Shown: piece by piece, positions 11,473 through 23,009 of the stretch
How positions within the stretch are numbered: the stretch's first letter is position 1
Layout: each line of letters starts with the position of its first letter
Source of the DNA: Apiosordaria backusii
Lineage: Eukaryota > Ascomycota > Sordariomycetes > Sordariales > Lasiosphaeriaceae
Length of the DNA: 64,000 bases
Direction of reading: 5' to 3'
Assembly (NCBI GenBank): GCA_030549205.1
Contig: JAUKTV010000012.1
Coordinates: 930,001-994,000 of the forward strand
Notes under the pieces: model-generated
What the model saw: the letters and a program-made list of their open reading frames with translations, nothing else
What the model was told of the DNA's origin: nothing
The model's database searches: none
Made by a program: the position numbers and the translations under genes

Positions 11473-14400
11473 TCACTTCAACCTCGTCCCTTTACTCACC
11501 TCAAGCTGCACCCCCCTATGCACCGCCACCAACCAATCCACATAGCTCTGCGCCTCATTATTCCTGTCCTCCACCAGCAACCTCGCAAACTCATACTCTG
11601 CCCCATCAATCCCCTGTCTTGCCAGCTGCACCGTCAACCCCTTGCTCCCCCTCATCGCCCGCAGCCACTCGAGGATATTCCTAACCTGCGCGTTCAAGTG
11701 CGTCTGTAGCACCGGCAGCTGGCTAGTGTACGCATCCAGCTTCTTCAGCTCATTCAAACCTTCCCCAAAGAGATCCTCGATGAGATTGGGCGAGGTCTGC
11801 GCGTGGAACCAAATAAGCAACTGCTGGCCGTTGTCAACGATGTACACTCCTCCTGGCTCAACGCGGGAGAAGGTGGTGCGGATGGAAGGCGGCATCTTGA
11901 GGTGACCGGTGGCAGGGTCAGGGAACCCGTCTTCAGGAGCAAGGTTGTGGATGGGGATCATCCGGGGATAGAGGTAAAGCGACAGCTCGAGGCAGCCCAT
12001 GGAGCGAATCATTCTCATTTCGTGGACACGACGATCAGAGGTCTCGTTGCCGCCTTTGAAGGCCCGGGATTTGAGCATGCCGAGCATATACATGGCGAAT
12101 TCCTTCAGGCGCTCTGGCATGACGAGCTGTCCAGGGGGATGGGCTTGAGCAAGGAAGTTCTTGCGATACATGGCCAACACATCGATTGTCTTCTCTGTGA
12201 GGCTTGCGCGGATGTCCTTGAGGGTGCTGTTTGTGGTGGCGAGCTTGGTGGAGGCTTCCTTGGCGAGGATGGTGTAGACGGCGTCTTGGTCGATGAACTT
12301 GATGCTGTCCCTGGCCTGCTCGCTAACGCCGGCAATCACGTTCAAGCAACGAACTCTGCGCTGACCAGAGGCGGTGGTGTAGAGGAGGGCGGCCTGGAAG
12401 TGAGCGTCGAGTTTCGAGTCAAGCTTGCCGTCGTAGCCAAAGGTGACGCCCAGGGCCTTGTCAGCGTCGATGACACCGATTTCGAGGTCGGCTCCAAAGG
12501 TGTGCTGGATGAAGTTGCCGTGGTAGGCAGCAACCTGCAATCCATTCGAGCATCTGACCTTCATGAGAGCCTGATAACCCGTCTCGCGAGTCACAGCATG
12601 CTTGATCTCCAGAGAAAGCTTGGTGTTGTCCCGGCCAGCGATGAAGTTGGGGTAGTAAAAGGTCTCGCCTCCAGTTGTAGCAGAGACATAGCCTGGTTCA
12701 ATGTTAGCAAGCCATTTCTGACTATTATGTATTTTCTGTCACTTACCAACAGTGGCGATATCCAGATAGCCACCGGAAGGTGAGGCCATGAAAAAGTCAA
12801 CGCCAGCGCCGATAGACACCAGCTTCTCAGCGAGTTTCCTCCAGGCTGGGTGTTCAGTGCTAAACAGCTTCTTGTCAGGCTCACCACCCGGATGCTTGCC
12901 ATCGTCCCTCATGAAAAGGCGCCCAGGACCCCAAGTCGGAAGAGCAGCAAGGGAGCAGAAAATCTTGCCACCGGTCTTTTCCAATGCAGCAACAACCGCA
13001 TTCAAAGTGGATAGAAGCGCTGGCTCGGGGTTCTTGATATCCGAGAACATTTGTGGTAACCGTGTCAGAAGGGAAGTAATGACGGTTTTTGACTCGTAAG
13101 GATCCACGAACAAGCCTTCGCTGAGTGGAACAAAGGGGTCCTCGATATCGGGCATAATCATCATCTGAGCCTGCTCCAGCGATGGGCTCACATTGTAGAA
13201 GTGAACCTCCTTGTCATAGGTCACGAAGCCAACCTTGGCGCCTGCTGGTATCCTCCGCTTGACCTCCCCATTCTCATCCTTCTCCTCATCATCCTCAGGG
13301 GCATAGAGAGCACGGAGAATGCCCTCGCAGAAAGCCTCCAAGTAACCCTTGTTGAAGGACTCTTGTGTGACGTCAATCACGAAAACGTAACGGAGACCGA
13401 CTGGCTCCCTGGTCCAGTACTCCTTGGGCACAACAAACTCGACGGTGCCCCGCATAAGTTCTGGGCGCTGATCACGGTCCACGCGAACACCCTGAGGGCT
13501 GGTGGCGCAGAAATACTCGGGAGGGGTGTCGTTGGCATAGTTGCACAGGTTGCACACAAACTTGTTGCCGCCGGAACGGAACATCATAAAGGGGTTGATG
13601 TAGGCACGGCATCTGTGGCAACGGGGCGGCCCGGCATCGCCAAAGTCCAAGACGGGAATTGGCAGCTCGCCAGCTTGAAGAGGAGCAAGCGGCTGCAGCA
13701 CAAGCCCCAGAGGCAATGCTGTGCTCTTCAATCCTTCGGCCGTGGCGGGGATGTTGGTCAGACTCAGACGGGCAAATTTGGGAGAAGAGTTTCCTTGATC
13801 AAAGGCAACGAACGAGGTGGTGGCTGGAGGAGGAACCAAGCGCTCAAAGGTGGGATAAACGTTGCTGAGGAAGTACTGCTGGACGGAATCCCGGGACAGG
13901 GGCACACTCGGCATCTCATCAGGTGATACTCTGTCCTGACCTCCGCTGGAAACCATGGTGGTCGACGCAGTAACATCACCAAAGCCACCACCCCTCGCAG
14001 CAAACTCGGCAGGTGAAGCTGGGACAGGGTTGAAGCCCGGGCTTACCGGCGCCGGGAATTGGGAGCCACCATAGCGAGCGCCGGCAGCCGAAGGTTCGGC
14101 GTTGAGGTAGGCCGTAGCGGGTGTTCCAGCTGGAGGAATGCCGTTGAAGGCCTGTGATGATCCAACCGGGGCTTCCACCTGGTGGTATGCGTGACGGTCC
14201 TTCTTCTTCCTCCTCGCCGTACCGTGGCCTGAATCAGCACCCAGGCTCATTCCTCCCATCTGAGCGGCCAAGCCACCATCGTCCCCCGGAACCTGCTGAC
14301 CCTGGAAATAACCAGGCTCTCCTGTTGGGGGAGGTCCATATCCTGGAGCCTGAGGTGGGGGAGGTACACCGGCAGACGAGGGGGTGCCGTAATACTGCTG

Positions 14401-14568
14401 CTGTCCCAGATGTGTTGGCGCATTATAGGGCGAGGCCTGGGGCTGGTAGGGATTCGGGGCAACTGGTGGTTGGAATTGAGGAGGGGCTGGCTGGGTTCGG
14501 CGGTTGGGATCATTGGGATCGATGTTCTCCCCCTGACCAAGAGCGTGGTACATTCCGAACTCGGCCAT
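11473..14568 (-). CDS. SEC24: COPII coat subunit Sec24
   Basis: Cargo-binding subunit of the COPII inner coat; pairs with Sec23 on ER exit sites and selects cargo for ER-to-Golgi vesicles. The model is complement(11473..12692, 12747..14568), 1013 residues, with one 54-bp intron (donor GTAAGT). The N-terminal ~230 residues are Pro/Gln/Gly-rich and disordered, as usual. The zinc finger is intact at Cys317, Cys320, Cys339 and Cys342. The trunk domain follows (YVFVIDVTQESFNKG...), then the beta-sandwich, helical and gelsolin-like parts. The last codons read straight through a donor-like GTGAGT to an early TGA, so a tiny 3' exon cannot be ruled out. It is divergent from CFT2 across about 815 bp. 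Confidence 0.95.
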
Positions 14569-15383
14569 GCTGTCAGTCTCGGGACGGGAGCTTGATGGGA
14601 AAACGGCGGCTCAACGGCGGTTGTGTGCGGTAGAGAGACTCGCTCGACTCGGGGAGTGTTTGACTTGTTGCGAGTTCCGTTCGGTAGTTGCCCGTTGTAC
14701 ACAGTAAGTTGCTTGTTGCTGATACGCCGCGGCACTAGGGGGGATAATTGTGGATCGGTCGATCGAGTGTTTTCGAAATCGTCACCGGGGCCTTGAGAGA
14801 TGTGAACTGGGTTGGGTCATAATCAGATCTAACTTCAAGACTTGCAGAAAGTGTCGCAAGGTGTCTTTACTGGACAGTAGAATGAGAGGTCCCACCTTGA
14901 CCTTGAAGGTCGAGCTGTCCTTTTTTTTGGCTGTTCCCAAGGCCCCGCGGCTTGTGAAGCAGGGGTCAGTTGTGCCTGGGCGTCTGGGACCTCCACCTGT
15001 CCACTCGGCAGCTTCCGCCGACTGGATTGATCCTTGCGACTGTGCCATTATTCTGCCAACTGCCACCGCTTTGGATGAACACATTAAATGGACTATATGC
15101 CCTCACCAACCATTGGCGAGGATTGGTCAATAGGGAACTGTCATTTTCAGCGCATCCCACAGTCTGTTTATCCAATTCAATCGGCTTGTCGATAAGCTTT
15201 CCTGCTGCCAATCCGTCGCGTGCCGTTCGCTGGTGACGCGCTTCAAGCTCTCCATTTACAGGGTTGTCTCAGGCGCATATAAAAAGAAACTTGACAAAAC
15301 ATGCGCCATTCCCGGTAGCAATCGAGCACCAGCAATCGACCATCACTGGATTGGCTTGATACAACCCTTCAATTGCAGCAGCC
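14569..15383. promoter_or_regulatory. Bidirectional upstream region, SEC24/CFT2
   Basis: An 815-bp head-to-head spacer between two housekeeping genes. No coding sequence is seen. No individual promoter element could be assigned with confidence. Confidence 0.5.
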
Positions 15384-18300
15384 ATGTTCAGTTTCTGCCC
15401 ATTACAAGGCGCCCTCTCCGAGTCAACAGCATCTCAATCGCTACTCGAGCTCGATGGGGGTGTCAAGATCTTGGTGGATGTTGGCTGGGATGAGACGTTT
15501 GATGTCGAGAAGCTCAGGGAATTAGAAAAGTAGAGAATATTTGCTCTAGACGTTGTCCTTTGGGTATGGCTACTAACATTTTGTTCCAGACAAGTCCCGA
15601 CCCTTTCTTTCATCCTCCTAACACATGCGACTGTTGCTCATATTGGAGCCTATGCGCACTGCTGCAAAAACATCCCCTTGTTCTCAACCATCCCAGCCTA
15701 TGCGACTCGGCCAGTCATTGACCTTGGCCGTACCCTGACACAAGATCTCTATGCTTCGACGCCATTAGCCGCGACGACAATCCCTACGTCCTCGCTCGCC
15801 GAGTTAGCCTACGCATCATCCCAGGCGCCATCTTCGAATCCCAACCTGCTACTTCAGCCACCATCGCCCGAGGAAATAACACGATATTTCGCCAATATTC
15901 AACCGGTACAATATTCACAACCACAGCAGCCTCGATCCTCGCCCTTCTCGCCAGACATCACGAACCTGACAGTAACCGCTTACAATTCAGGACGTACCCT
16001 TGGTGGAGCAATCTGGCACATCCAGCACGGCCTAGAGTCCATCGTCTATGCTGTTGACTGGAACCAGAACAAGGAAAATGTCTTTTCAGGTGCGGCCTGG
16101 TTGAGTGGTGGACATGGCGGGGGCGGCAGTACCGAGGTCATTGAGCAACTTCGAAAGCCCACAGCCCTAGTGTGTAGCAGCCGAACGCCTGAGGCGACAC
16201 TTTCCCGGGCGAAGCGTGACGAGCAACTTCTGGAGTCAATCAAGCTCTGCATCGGAAGAGGTGGCACGGTGCTGATCCCAGTCGACTCGAGTGCCAGAGT
16301 CTTGGAGCTATCCTATCTTATGGAACACGCATGGAGAAACGAGGTGGAGAATAATAATGAGACGTTCAGGAACGCCCAGCTTTACTTGGCCGGCCACAGT
16401 ATCGGCAGTACTATCAAGCACGCCAGGAGTTTATTCGAATGGATGGACGACAAAATTGTCAGGGAATTTGAAGCGGCAGCTGGTGGCAAGGAAAGCCACA
16501 ATGATAGAGGCAGGGGTCAGAGGGGTGGACATCATCACGATCATAAGGTGGCAGGGCCGTTTGACTTTAAGCACCTGCGGTTATTGGAGAGAAAGGGGCA
16601 GGTCTCATGGGTTCTCAAGCAAGCATTGGAGGATCCAGAGCCAAAGGGGCGAGTCATTCTGGCCACAGATTCCAGCCTCGAATGGGGCTTTTCGAAGGAG
16701 GTGCTGAAGTCTATCGCCGGGGACGCGAGAAATCTCGTGCTTCTAATAGAGAAGCCAGCACTCAACGAGAGTAAGCCATCAATTGCCAGGACTCTCTGGG
16801 ACTGGTGGAAAGAGAGACGGGATGGTGTGGCGACAGAACAAACCAGCAGTGGCGACACATTTGAACAGGTATACGCCGGTGGACGGGAGCTTGAAATTGC
16901 GGATGCGTCAAAACAGGCGTTGGAAGGAAACGACCTCAGCGTATATCAACAATGGCTGGCGACCCAGCATCAACTCCAAGCTACATCCCACGGCGGCAGC
17001 GGGATGACATGGGAAGCATGGACTGATCTGAATGATGCTCTCTCCGACACATCCAGCGAGTCTGAAGAGTCAGAAACAGAACAACAAGGAAAGGCACTCA
17101 ATATTTCAGCAAACATTAAGCAGGCTAGCCGAAAGAAGGTTGTTCTAAACGACGAAGATCTGGGAGTCAATATTCTTATCAAGAAGAGAGGCGTCTACGA
17201 CTACGAAGTCAGAGGCAAGAAGGGGCGAGAAGCAATGTTCCCCGCCGTAGCCCAACGAAGACGACACGACGAGTTCGGCGAGCTTATTCGACCAGAGGAC
17301 TACCTCCGCGCCGAAGAGCGAGAAGTGGCCGATAGTCAAGAAACCGACCCAGCCAAAGCCAGACATGAAGACAACCTCGGCAAGAAGCGCAGTCTCATCG
17401 CCGTCAACGCTGCCAACAAAGCTACGTCGAACAACAAACGGCAACAACAAAACAACCGCGCCCTCTCCGCCGACGAGCCCGATGATCACAACACCAAGCC
17501 AGCAAATGGTCCTCAAACAGAAGAAGTCGACGAGATAGACGAGGAGGAAGAAACCACCATCCTCGGCCCCGCCAAACTAGTCATCACATCCCGCAAGGTC
17601 CCTGTCAACCTCCGCATAGCATTTGTAGACTTCAGCGGTCTCCACGATAAGCGCAGTCTACATATGCTCATCCCACTCATCCAACCCCGCCGTCTTGTCC
17701 TCGTAGCAGGCACAGAGCAAGAGTCTCTGTCACTCGCAGCCGACTGCAAGAAACTTCTCTCTGCCCAGCTGGCCTCGAACTCCTCCAACGAATCCGCCAC
17801 AGTGGACGTCTTCACCCCTTCCAACGGGACTTTTGTCAACGCCTCAGTCGACACAAACGCCTGGGTGGTGAAGCTATCCGATCACCTCGTCAAAAAGCTC
17901 AAATGGCAAGACGTGAATGGTCTCGGAATCGCCACCATCACAGGAATCCTCCTCCCAGGCGGGGAGTTCATCCCCCAGGACCAATCCTCCTCCGATGACG
18001 AAGCAAACAAACGCCAAAAAACCGAAGAAGGCCTCTCCCCCTCTTCTAGTACCGCCCTCACCACAATAAACAACAATGCCAAACCACGAACCCTCCCCAC
18101 CCTCGACATTCTCCCCTCTACTCTGTCCGCCACAGCAACCGTCAGAACCGCCTCGCAGCCCCTCCACGTCGGCGATTTACGTCTGGCTGATTTGCGAAGG
18201 GCGATGCTCAACTCTGGGCACAAGGCAGAGTTTAGAGGAGAGGGCACGTTGCTGATCGACGAGACGGTGGCGGTGAGGAAGTCAGCGGCGGGGAGGATAG

Positions 18301-18434
18301 AGCTTGAGAGCGTGGCGCTGCCGTTTGCGATTGGGCCGGGCGGGGGGCAAGCGATGGGGAGTGGAGGGAGGGGGACGTTTTATGCAGTGAGGCAAAAGAT
18401 TTATGATGTTTTGGCTGTTGTGCCGGGTGCTTAG
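15384..18434 (+). CDS. CFT2: Cleavage and polyadenylation factor subunit Cft2 (CPSF100-like)
   Basis: Non-catalytic metallo-beta-lactamase/beta-CASP partner of the pre-mRNA 3'-endonuclease in the nuclear cleavage and polyadenylation factor. The model is join(15384..15529, 15590..18434), 996 residues. The intron is required because exon 1 otherwise runs into TAG; its branch-like CTAAC lies 12 nt before the acceptor. The N-terminus LLELDGGVKILVDVGWDE is characteristic. The metal-binding His-x-His-x-Asp-His signature of active nucleases is replaced by a THATVAHIGAYAH-type segment, as expected for Cft2. The beta-CASP part includes ALVCSSRTPEATL and a GGTVLIPVDSSARVLEL block. An acidic, low-complexity insert (roughly residues 530-670) separates it from the conserved C-terminal domain. 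It converges with UTP22, with 270 bp between stops. Confidence 0.93.
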
Positions 18435-18704
18435 AGATGCGCATAGGAGGGGGGAAAGGGGTTGTATATTATTTTTTTTTACAAGAGCAGGCAAGAATCG
18501 AAGGCTTGTTTTTAGATGTTTGAGGAGATTGGAAAAGGGTTAATATCTAACGGGTCTTCCATACTGAACTCGCACGAAGTAAAAAGTTGCGTGTCTGAAT
18601 GCTTGTGTGATGTAAAGTCTCGATCAGTATATTATTTCTCAAATTTCCAACTCCATCAATGCAACACCCATTATCTACACCAGTTTATCATCAAGTGTCC
18701 TACT

Positions 18705-21700
18705 TCATCTCAATCCTCTCCACCAAATCCCCCCCAACCTCGCAATCTCAGCCAACATCCCCTCCCTGTTCATCTCCACCTCCACCTTTTCTTCTTCCCT
18801 GTCCTCATCAACATCCATCTCATCGCCCTCGTCCTTCTTGTTGTTGTTCTTCGCCTTTTTGAGAGGCTTGTAAGAGGCCAGCATCCCCGCCCTAAACGTC
18901 CTGACTTGCATCCCCGGGTTCCAAATAGCACCAATAACATTATCCTCCCCCGCCTGCCCCCGGAAGAAAACCAACGGCCCCCCCCCGTAAACCCTGTTCA
19001 GCTGCTCAAGCAGGACATCACATGGGTGCTGAGCCAGAGGAAGCGGCTCCTCCCCTGTGACGATATCCAAGTTTTTAAACTTGGACCCTCCATTCTGTGA
19101 GGAAGATTCAACCGCCGCGGGGTCGATATGCTCATAGGTTTTGAGTGTACTCTTCACAACCTTGGCATTGAGATAAATAAGCACGTCATAGTCTTTCAGC
19201 GAGGGGACAAATAACCGTTTTGGGTCGAGAGTTAACTGCTCCTCCCTAATGACTTTACACGCCGACTTCGCCAGCGACGTCATCCTCATCGCTACCACTT
19301 TACTCGGTTTCGCCTCCCCTTTTAGAGTCGTCCAGGCAACGCCCGATGGCTCTTGCGTCGTGGCGAGGAACAAAACAGTGTGGTTCATGCTCGGGTCGAT
19401 TTTCCTCCATGCTTCCAACCTTGTTGAGATTGTGGTCCGGTCAGAGTTGGTCAGTTCGTTGCCCGAGTCAACAATCAGGGGCTCGGACCGCCAGTCCCAG
19501 CGGGAGAGGAACAGCAAGGTTCGCATGAACCCCGTGCTGGGGGATGAGGGGGCGTCCCAGGGGTAGGGGGAGAGAAAGACGTGCAGGACGACGAGCTCGA
19601 TGAATTCGTCGGTGAAGTGGCAGGAGAGTTTGTGGGAGTTGAACCAGTGTTTTACTAGGCGGATGGTTGGGGAGAGGGCGGGGAAGCGGGTGACGGAGGT
19701 GGAGATGGTTTGGCCGTGGAGGGGGAGGTTGGTGTAGAGACGTCGGAAGGTGGCTAGTTGGGTTGTGGCTCGCTGGCGGAGGTATTGTTCTTGGGTTTTG
19801 TCTTTGACCTGGCGTTCGAGAAGGGACTCTTCGAGGTCGCTGTGGATTCGCAGGCGAAAGGCTGGGCCTGATTCGTAGATCACATCCAGGAAGGCCAGGT
19901 TCTCGGTTTCGAAGTGGGCGTCTTCTAAACCGACGTGGGTTTTGACGCCTTGCTTGCTATTCTCTAAGAGATTGCCGATCATGACGAGGAAAGCAATCTT
20001 GGTCCGTTGAATAGCGGCAATGCTTTCGGGCCATTTTCCGGATGCTTCGAATGAGATGACGCACTCCATTGGTCGAGGGCCTGACTTGAGAGACCCAAAT
20101 ACTGGAGGCTTGACCGAGGCATGGCGAAGTTCGGGACAGACCGGTGCGATTTGGCGAACACGTAATGGCAAGTCGTCCAAGTTCCGAATGTCACGTTCAA
20201 AGGTGCTGAACTCCTTTCTCGCTACATTGTACAATGTTGTGTCCGCCGGCTTGATAGAGAGGAGGTCAACCAGCCCATTTCCGTAAAAGCTGATGTCGTC
20301 CTCCAGATGGCCGATGCGAAGGTGCAGTGCGAGAATGTACCGCATAATCTCCTCGCAAATCTCAAACGGTGTTGTCGACTTCCAGACCAACGTCTCACGG
20401 ATCGTGTCCCGCTCGAACCGACGCAGCTCAGCCTTGTCACCCCAGAACCTGCGGAACCTCTCACACTCTTCTTTTTCTTCGGCACTTGCACCTGCTGAAG
20501 GACCCTTGTCCACTACCCGGCTCATATTGGCCGGGTCAAACAGCACACCAACCTCCAGCGCGGCTCTTGTCTGGTCCTTGGGCTTTTCCGAGAGTGACCA
20601 CTTCGGCTGCTCAGGCGTCTGAATATGAATAACCCTGGCTCTTTCGCCCAACTCCTTGTCTCCCAGTGCCCTCTTAAGCACTCTATAAACCTTGCTACCA
20701 AGCTGCCAAATCCTTCCGCGAGATTCGGAATAGTCGTTGCCAATCACCTCGTCCAAAACATCACTGTAGTTGAGGTGAGCGAACAAATCAAACGTGTGAG
20801 AGGGTAGATCTGCCCTGAGAATGAAAGTTGGGGTGAACTGGTCGGCCGAGCTGTCACTTAGCAGGTTTCTGGTCCACTTGGCATGCTGGTGCAGTAAAGC
20901 AGCTGACCAGGCTCCCATCTTGAAAGCGATATTCAGTTGCCGAGCAAAGTCGTAAAGGATGGGGCCGGACTCAATGTGGTCCTCAAGATCGACATTCTCA
21001 GCGCCAAGGACACATGGCTTCTCAGAGAAGTTCATAACTGACAAGAACTGGATCTGAGCCTTGAACAATTGAGTGGCGCTAAGAGAGGTCGATAGTGCCG
21101 CATGACCCATCTTTTGACCTCCCTGAAGCAAAAGAGCCAGCAAGACTGACCACTCGAAATGACCGAAGCCGCCCTTGGAGATATCTCCACCAAATCCTCT
21201 CTGCTGCAGCCATGTCCGTCCCAAGATACAAGCCTTTTTGAATGCGGCGCACTTCTTTTCGGTCTGGCGAAGAAGTTTAAGGTATGAAAAAAACGACCCC
21301 TCGGCGGCCACGGTCGAGTTGTAGAATGCGGTAGGGTGTGCTGGCGTTTCCGACTCGGAATCTCTTCCTCTTCGGACCAGGGACGCGCCTAGATGGAGCT
21401 TTCCCTTGGGGAAGAACCCTTCTGGTGCGCAAGGGATAATCCGTATCCTGTATTGCAATCGTGCGTTTTTGGAGTCCTCCTCTTTCGCTTCTGGCGCCTT
21501 TGGTTGAACAGCGATTACGGGGCACAAGGGGTTGCCGTTGAGGTACTCGTAGGACAGCTGGCCCTGGTTTCCAAACTCCTTTTGCAAAGCTTTTGCAACA
21601 ACAGCCAGATAATACGCTCTCTTGTAAAAGTACCTCAGGTCGAGATAATCCTTCTCTTGCAGAATCTCTTGCGGCAAGACCACAATCATGTCCACACTGT

Positions 21701-22162
21701 GCTCCTTTTGGGTCTTCACCATCGTCTTGGAGACATAGCTGCCGACAACATTGAATTGAGCCGGTTTGGCGAAAGCGACCTTGTAGTTGGAGTTCTTTGG
21801 TGGTTGGGGATCTGGAAAGGGGATCTTGATCTTGGATTTCTTTTCGAATCTCGTCGCAGCCTCGATGATCTGGGATGGTCAGCTACAACAAGCGCGTGGG
21901 ACACCAAACCTGATGTTCTTACCGGAAGAGGTTCTCGAGACTTGATGGCCTCAATGGAACCCTTGATCTTGTGAAGCAATTGGTCGGCGCCCTCGAAGGC
22001 AGTCTTGTAGTCGATGCGCACTTCCTCCAACAGCTCTTCAGCCTCTAGAATGAATGCTCTGGACCTCGAAACGCCGCCTGTTGAAACAGCCGATTCGAGA
22101 GCTTTTTCAGCGCCATCTTGGCTGTGGTCGAGTTTTCTTCGTTTTGCCGGCCCGGAATCCAT
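18705..22162 (-). CDS. UTP22: U3 snoRNP-associated protein Utp22 (Nrap)
   Basis: Component of the small-subunit processome (UTP-C), needed for early 18S pre-rRNA processing in the nucleolus. The model is complement(18705..21869, 21923..22162), 1134 residues, with one 53-bp intron. The protein is a full-length Nrap-family member made of degenerate nucleotidyltransferase-like repeats. Landmarks include VDMIVVLPQEILQEKDYLDLRYFYKRAYYL, the GRTWLQQRGFGGDI block and HPCDVLLEQLNRVYGGGPLVFFRG near the C-terminus. A Lys/Asp/Glu-rich tract lies near the end. The chosen ATG precedes a PAKRRKLDH motif that could be a nuclear localisation signal. A second in-frame ATG at 22423 would add 87 basic residues. 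It is divergent from SKI3. Confidence 0.93.
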
Positions 22163-23009
22163 GTTTGTGGTGTCACGGCGACGTCTTAGTGAAATTGGGG
22201 ATCTTGGACGCTCAAGACAATAATGAGCTTCTTCTGTAATGCTGCGACGCCAAAGTCCTTGGACTTTTTTTCTGCTGGGATTCTGCGATAAGCATCTCCG
22301 ATAAGCCCAAGTCTTGGCGGCACGTCTTGGGCCGGGCGGAGGTCGGATTATCCCTGTCCGGCAGGCAGATTGCAGATCAAAATGTGGGGTAATGACTGTG
22401 AACGACGTTGAGGTGGGGGTCATCCTTTCAACTTTAAGAACCTAAGGTAGGTACCTACCTGGTATTTCTGGCCAAGTAGTGTACCAAGGAGCATAGAATT
22501 GACCTCTTTTCTCATATCTCATGTAAATGAGAACTGGGTAGTGATGTGTGTATGACAATATGGCAGCCAAATTGTCTCAAAGAGATCCACGCATTGAAAG
22601 GTAAGCAGTGTATTGATGACGTGGTTTGAAGGGGGGTAGCGCTCAATGATTAGCGCAATGTTTCTGATTATTTTATTTTGTACCTTACTCTGTCATGAAC
22701 TTCACCGAGGGACCTCTGACTTTGAAAGCATCAAATTCTCATTCGTGAATATCGAGTTTTCTCTGCCTGGCAGCAAGTCTGAGGTGGGGGATAAACAGTG
22801 GGTCTAGTGCCCCTCCACTCCTGTTTGTGCCGCTGTGGCAGTTGCAGCATGACGCCTACCTTAGCTTCTGAACCCAGCATCAGGTCACAGCTTCCTTCAT
22901 GACCATCGAATTTCTGGTTGTCGAAATTGTGATTGTTGCTTTAATTACTCTTTTCTTTCATTTTTTCCCAGAGGCCCGATGAGAGAAGCATCGTCCACAA
23001 TCCTTCAAA
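22163..23009. promoter_or_regulatory. Bidirectional upstream region, UTP22/SKI3
   Basis: A head-to-head spacer of about 850 bp. The 261 bp next to UTP22 stay open in its frame. The rest is AT-rich relative to the neighbouring genes and holds no recognisable gene. Confidence 0.5.

Noticed and set aside
11803..12783. A 326-codon open frame antisense to SEC24
   Set aside because: It overlaps conserved Sec24 coding sequence and crosses its spliced intron; a shadow frame.
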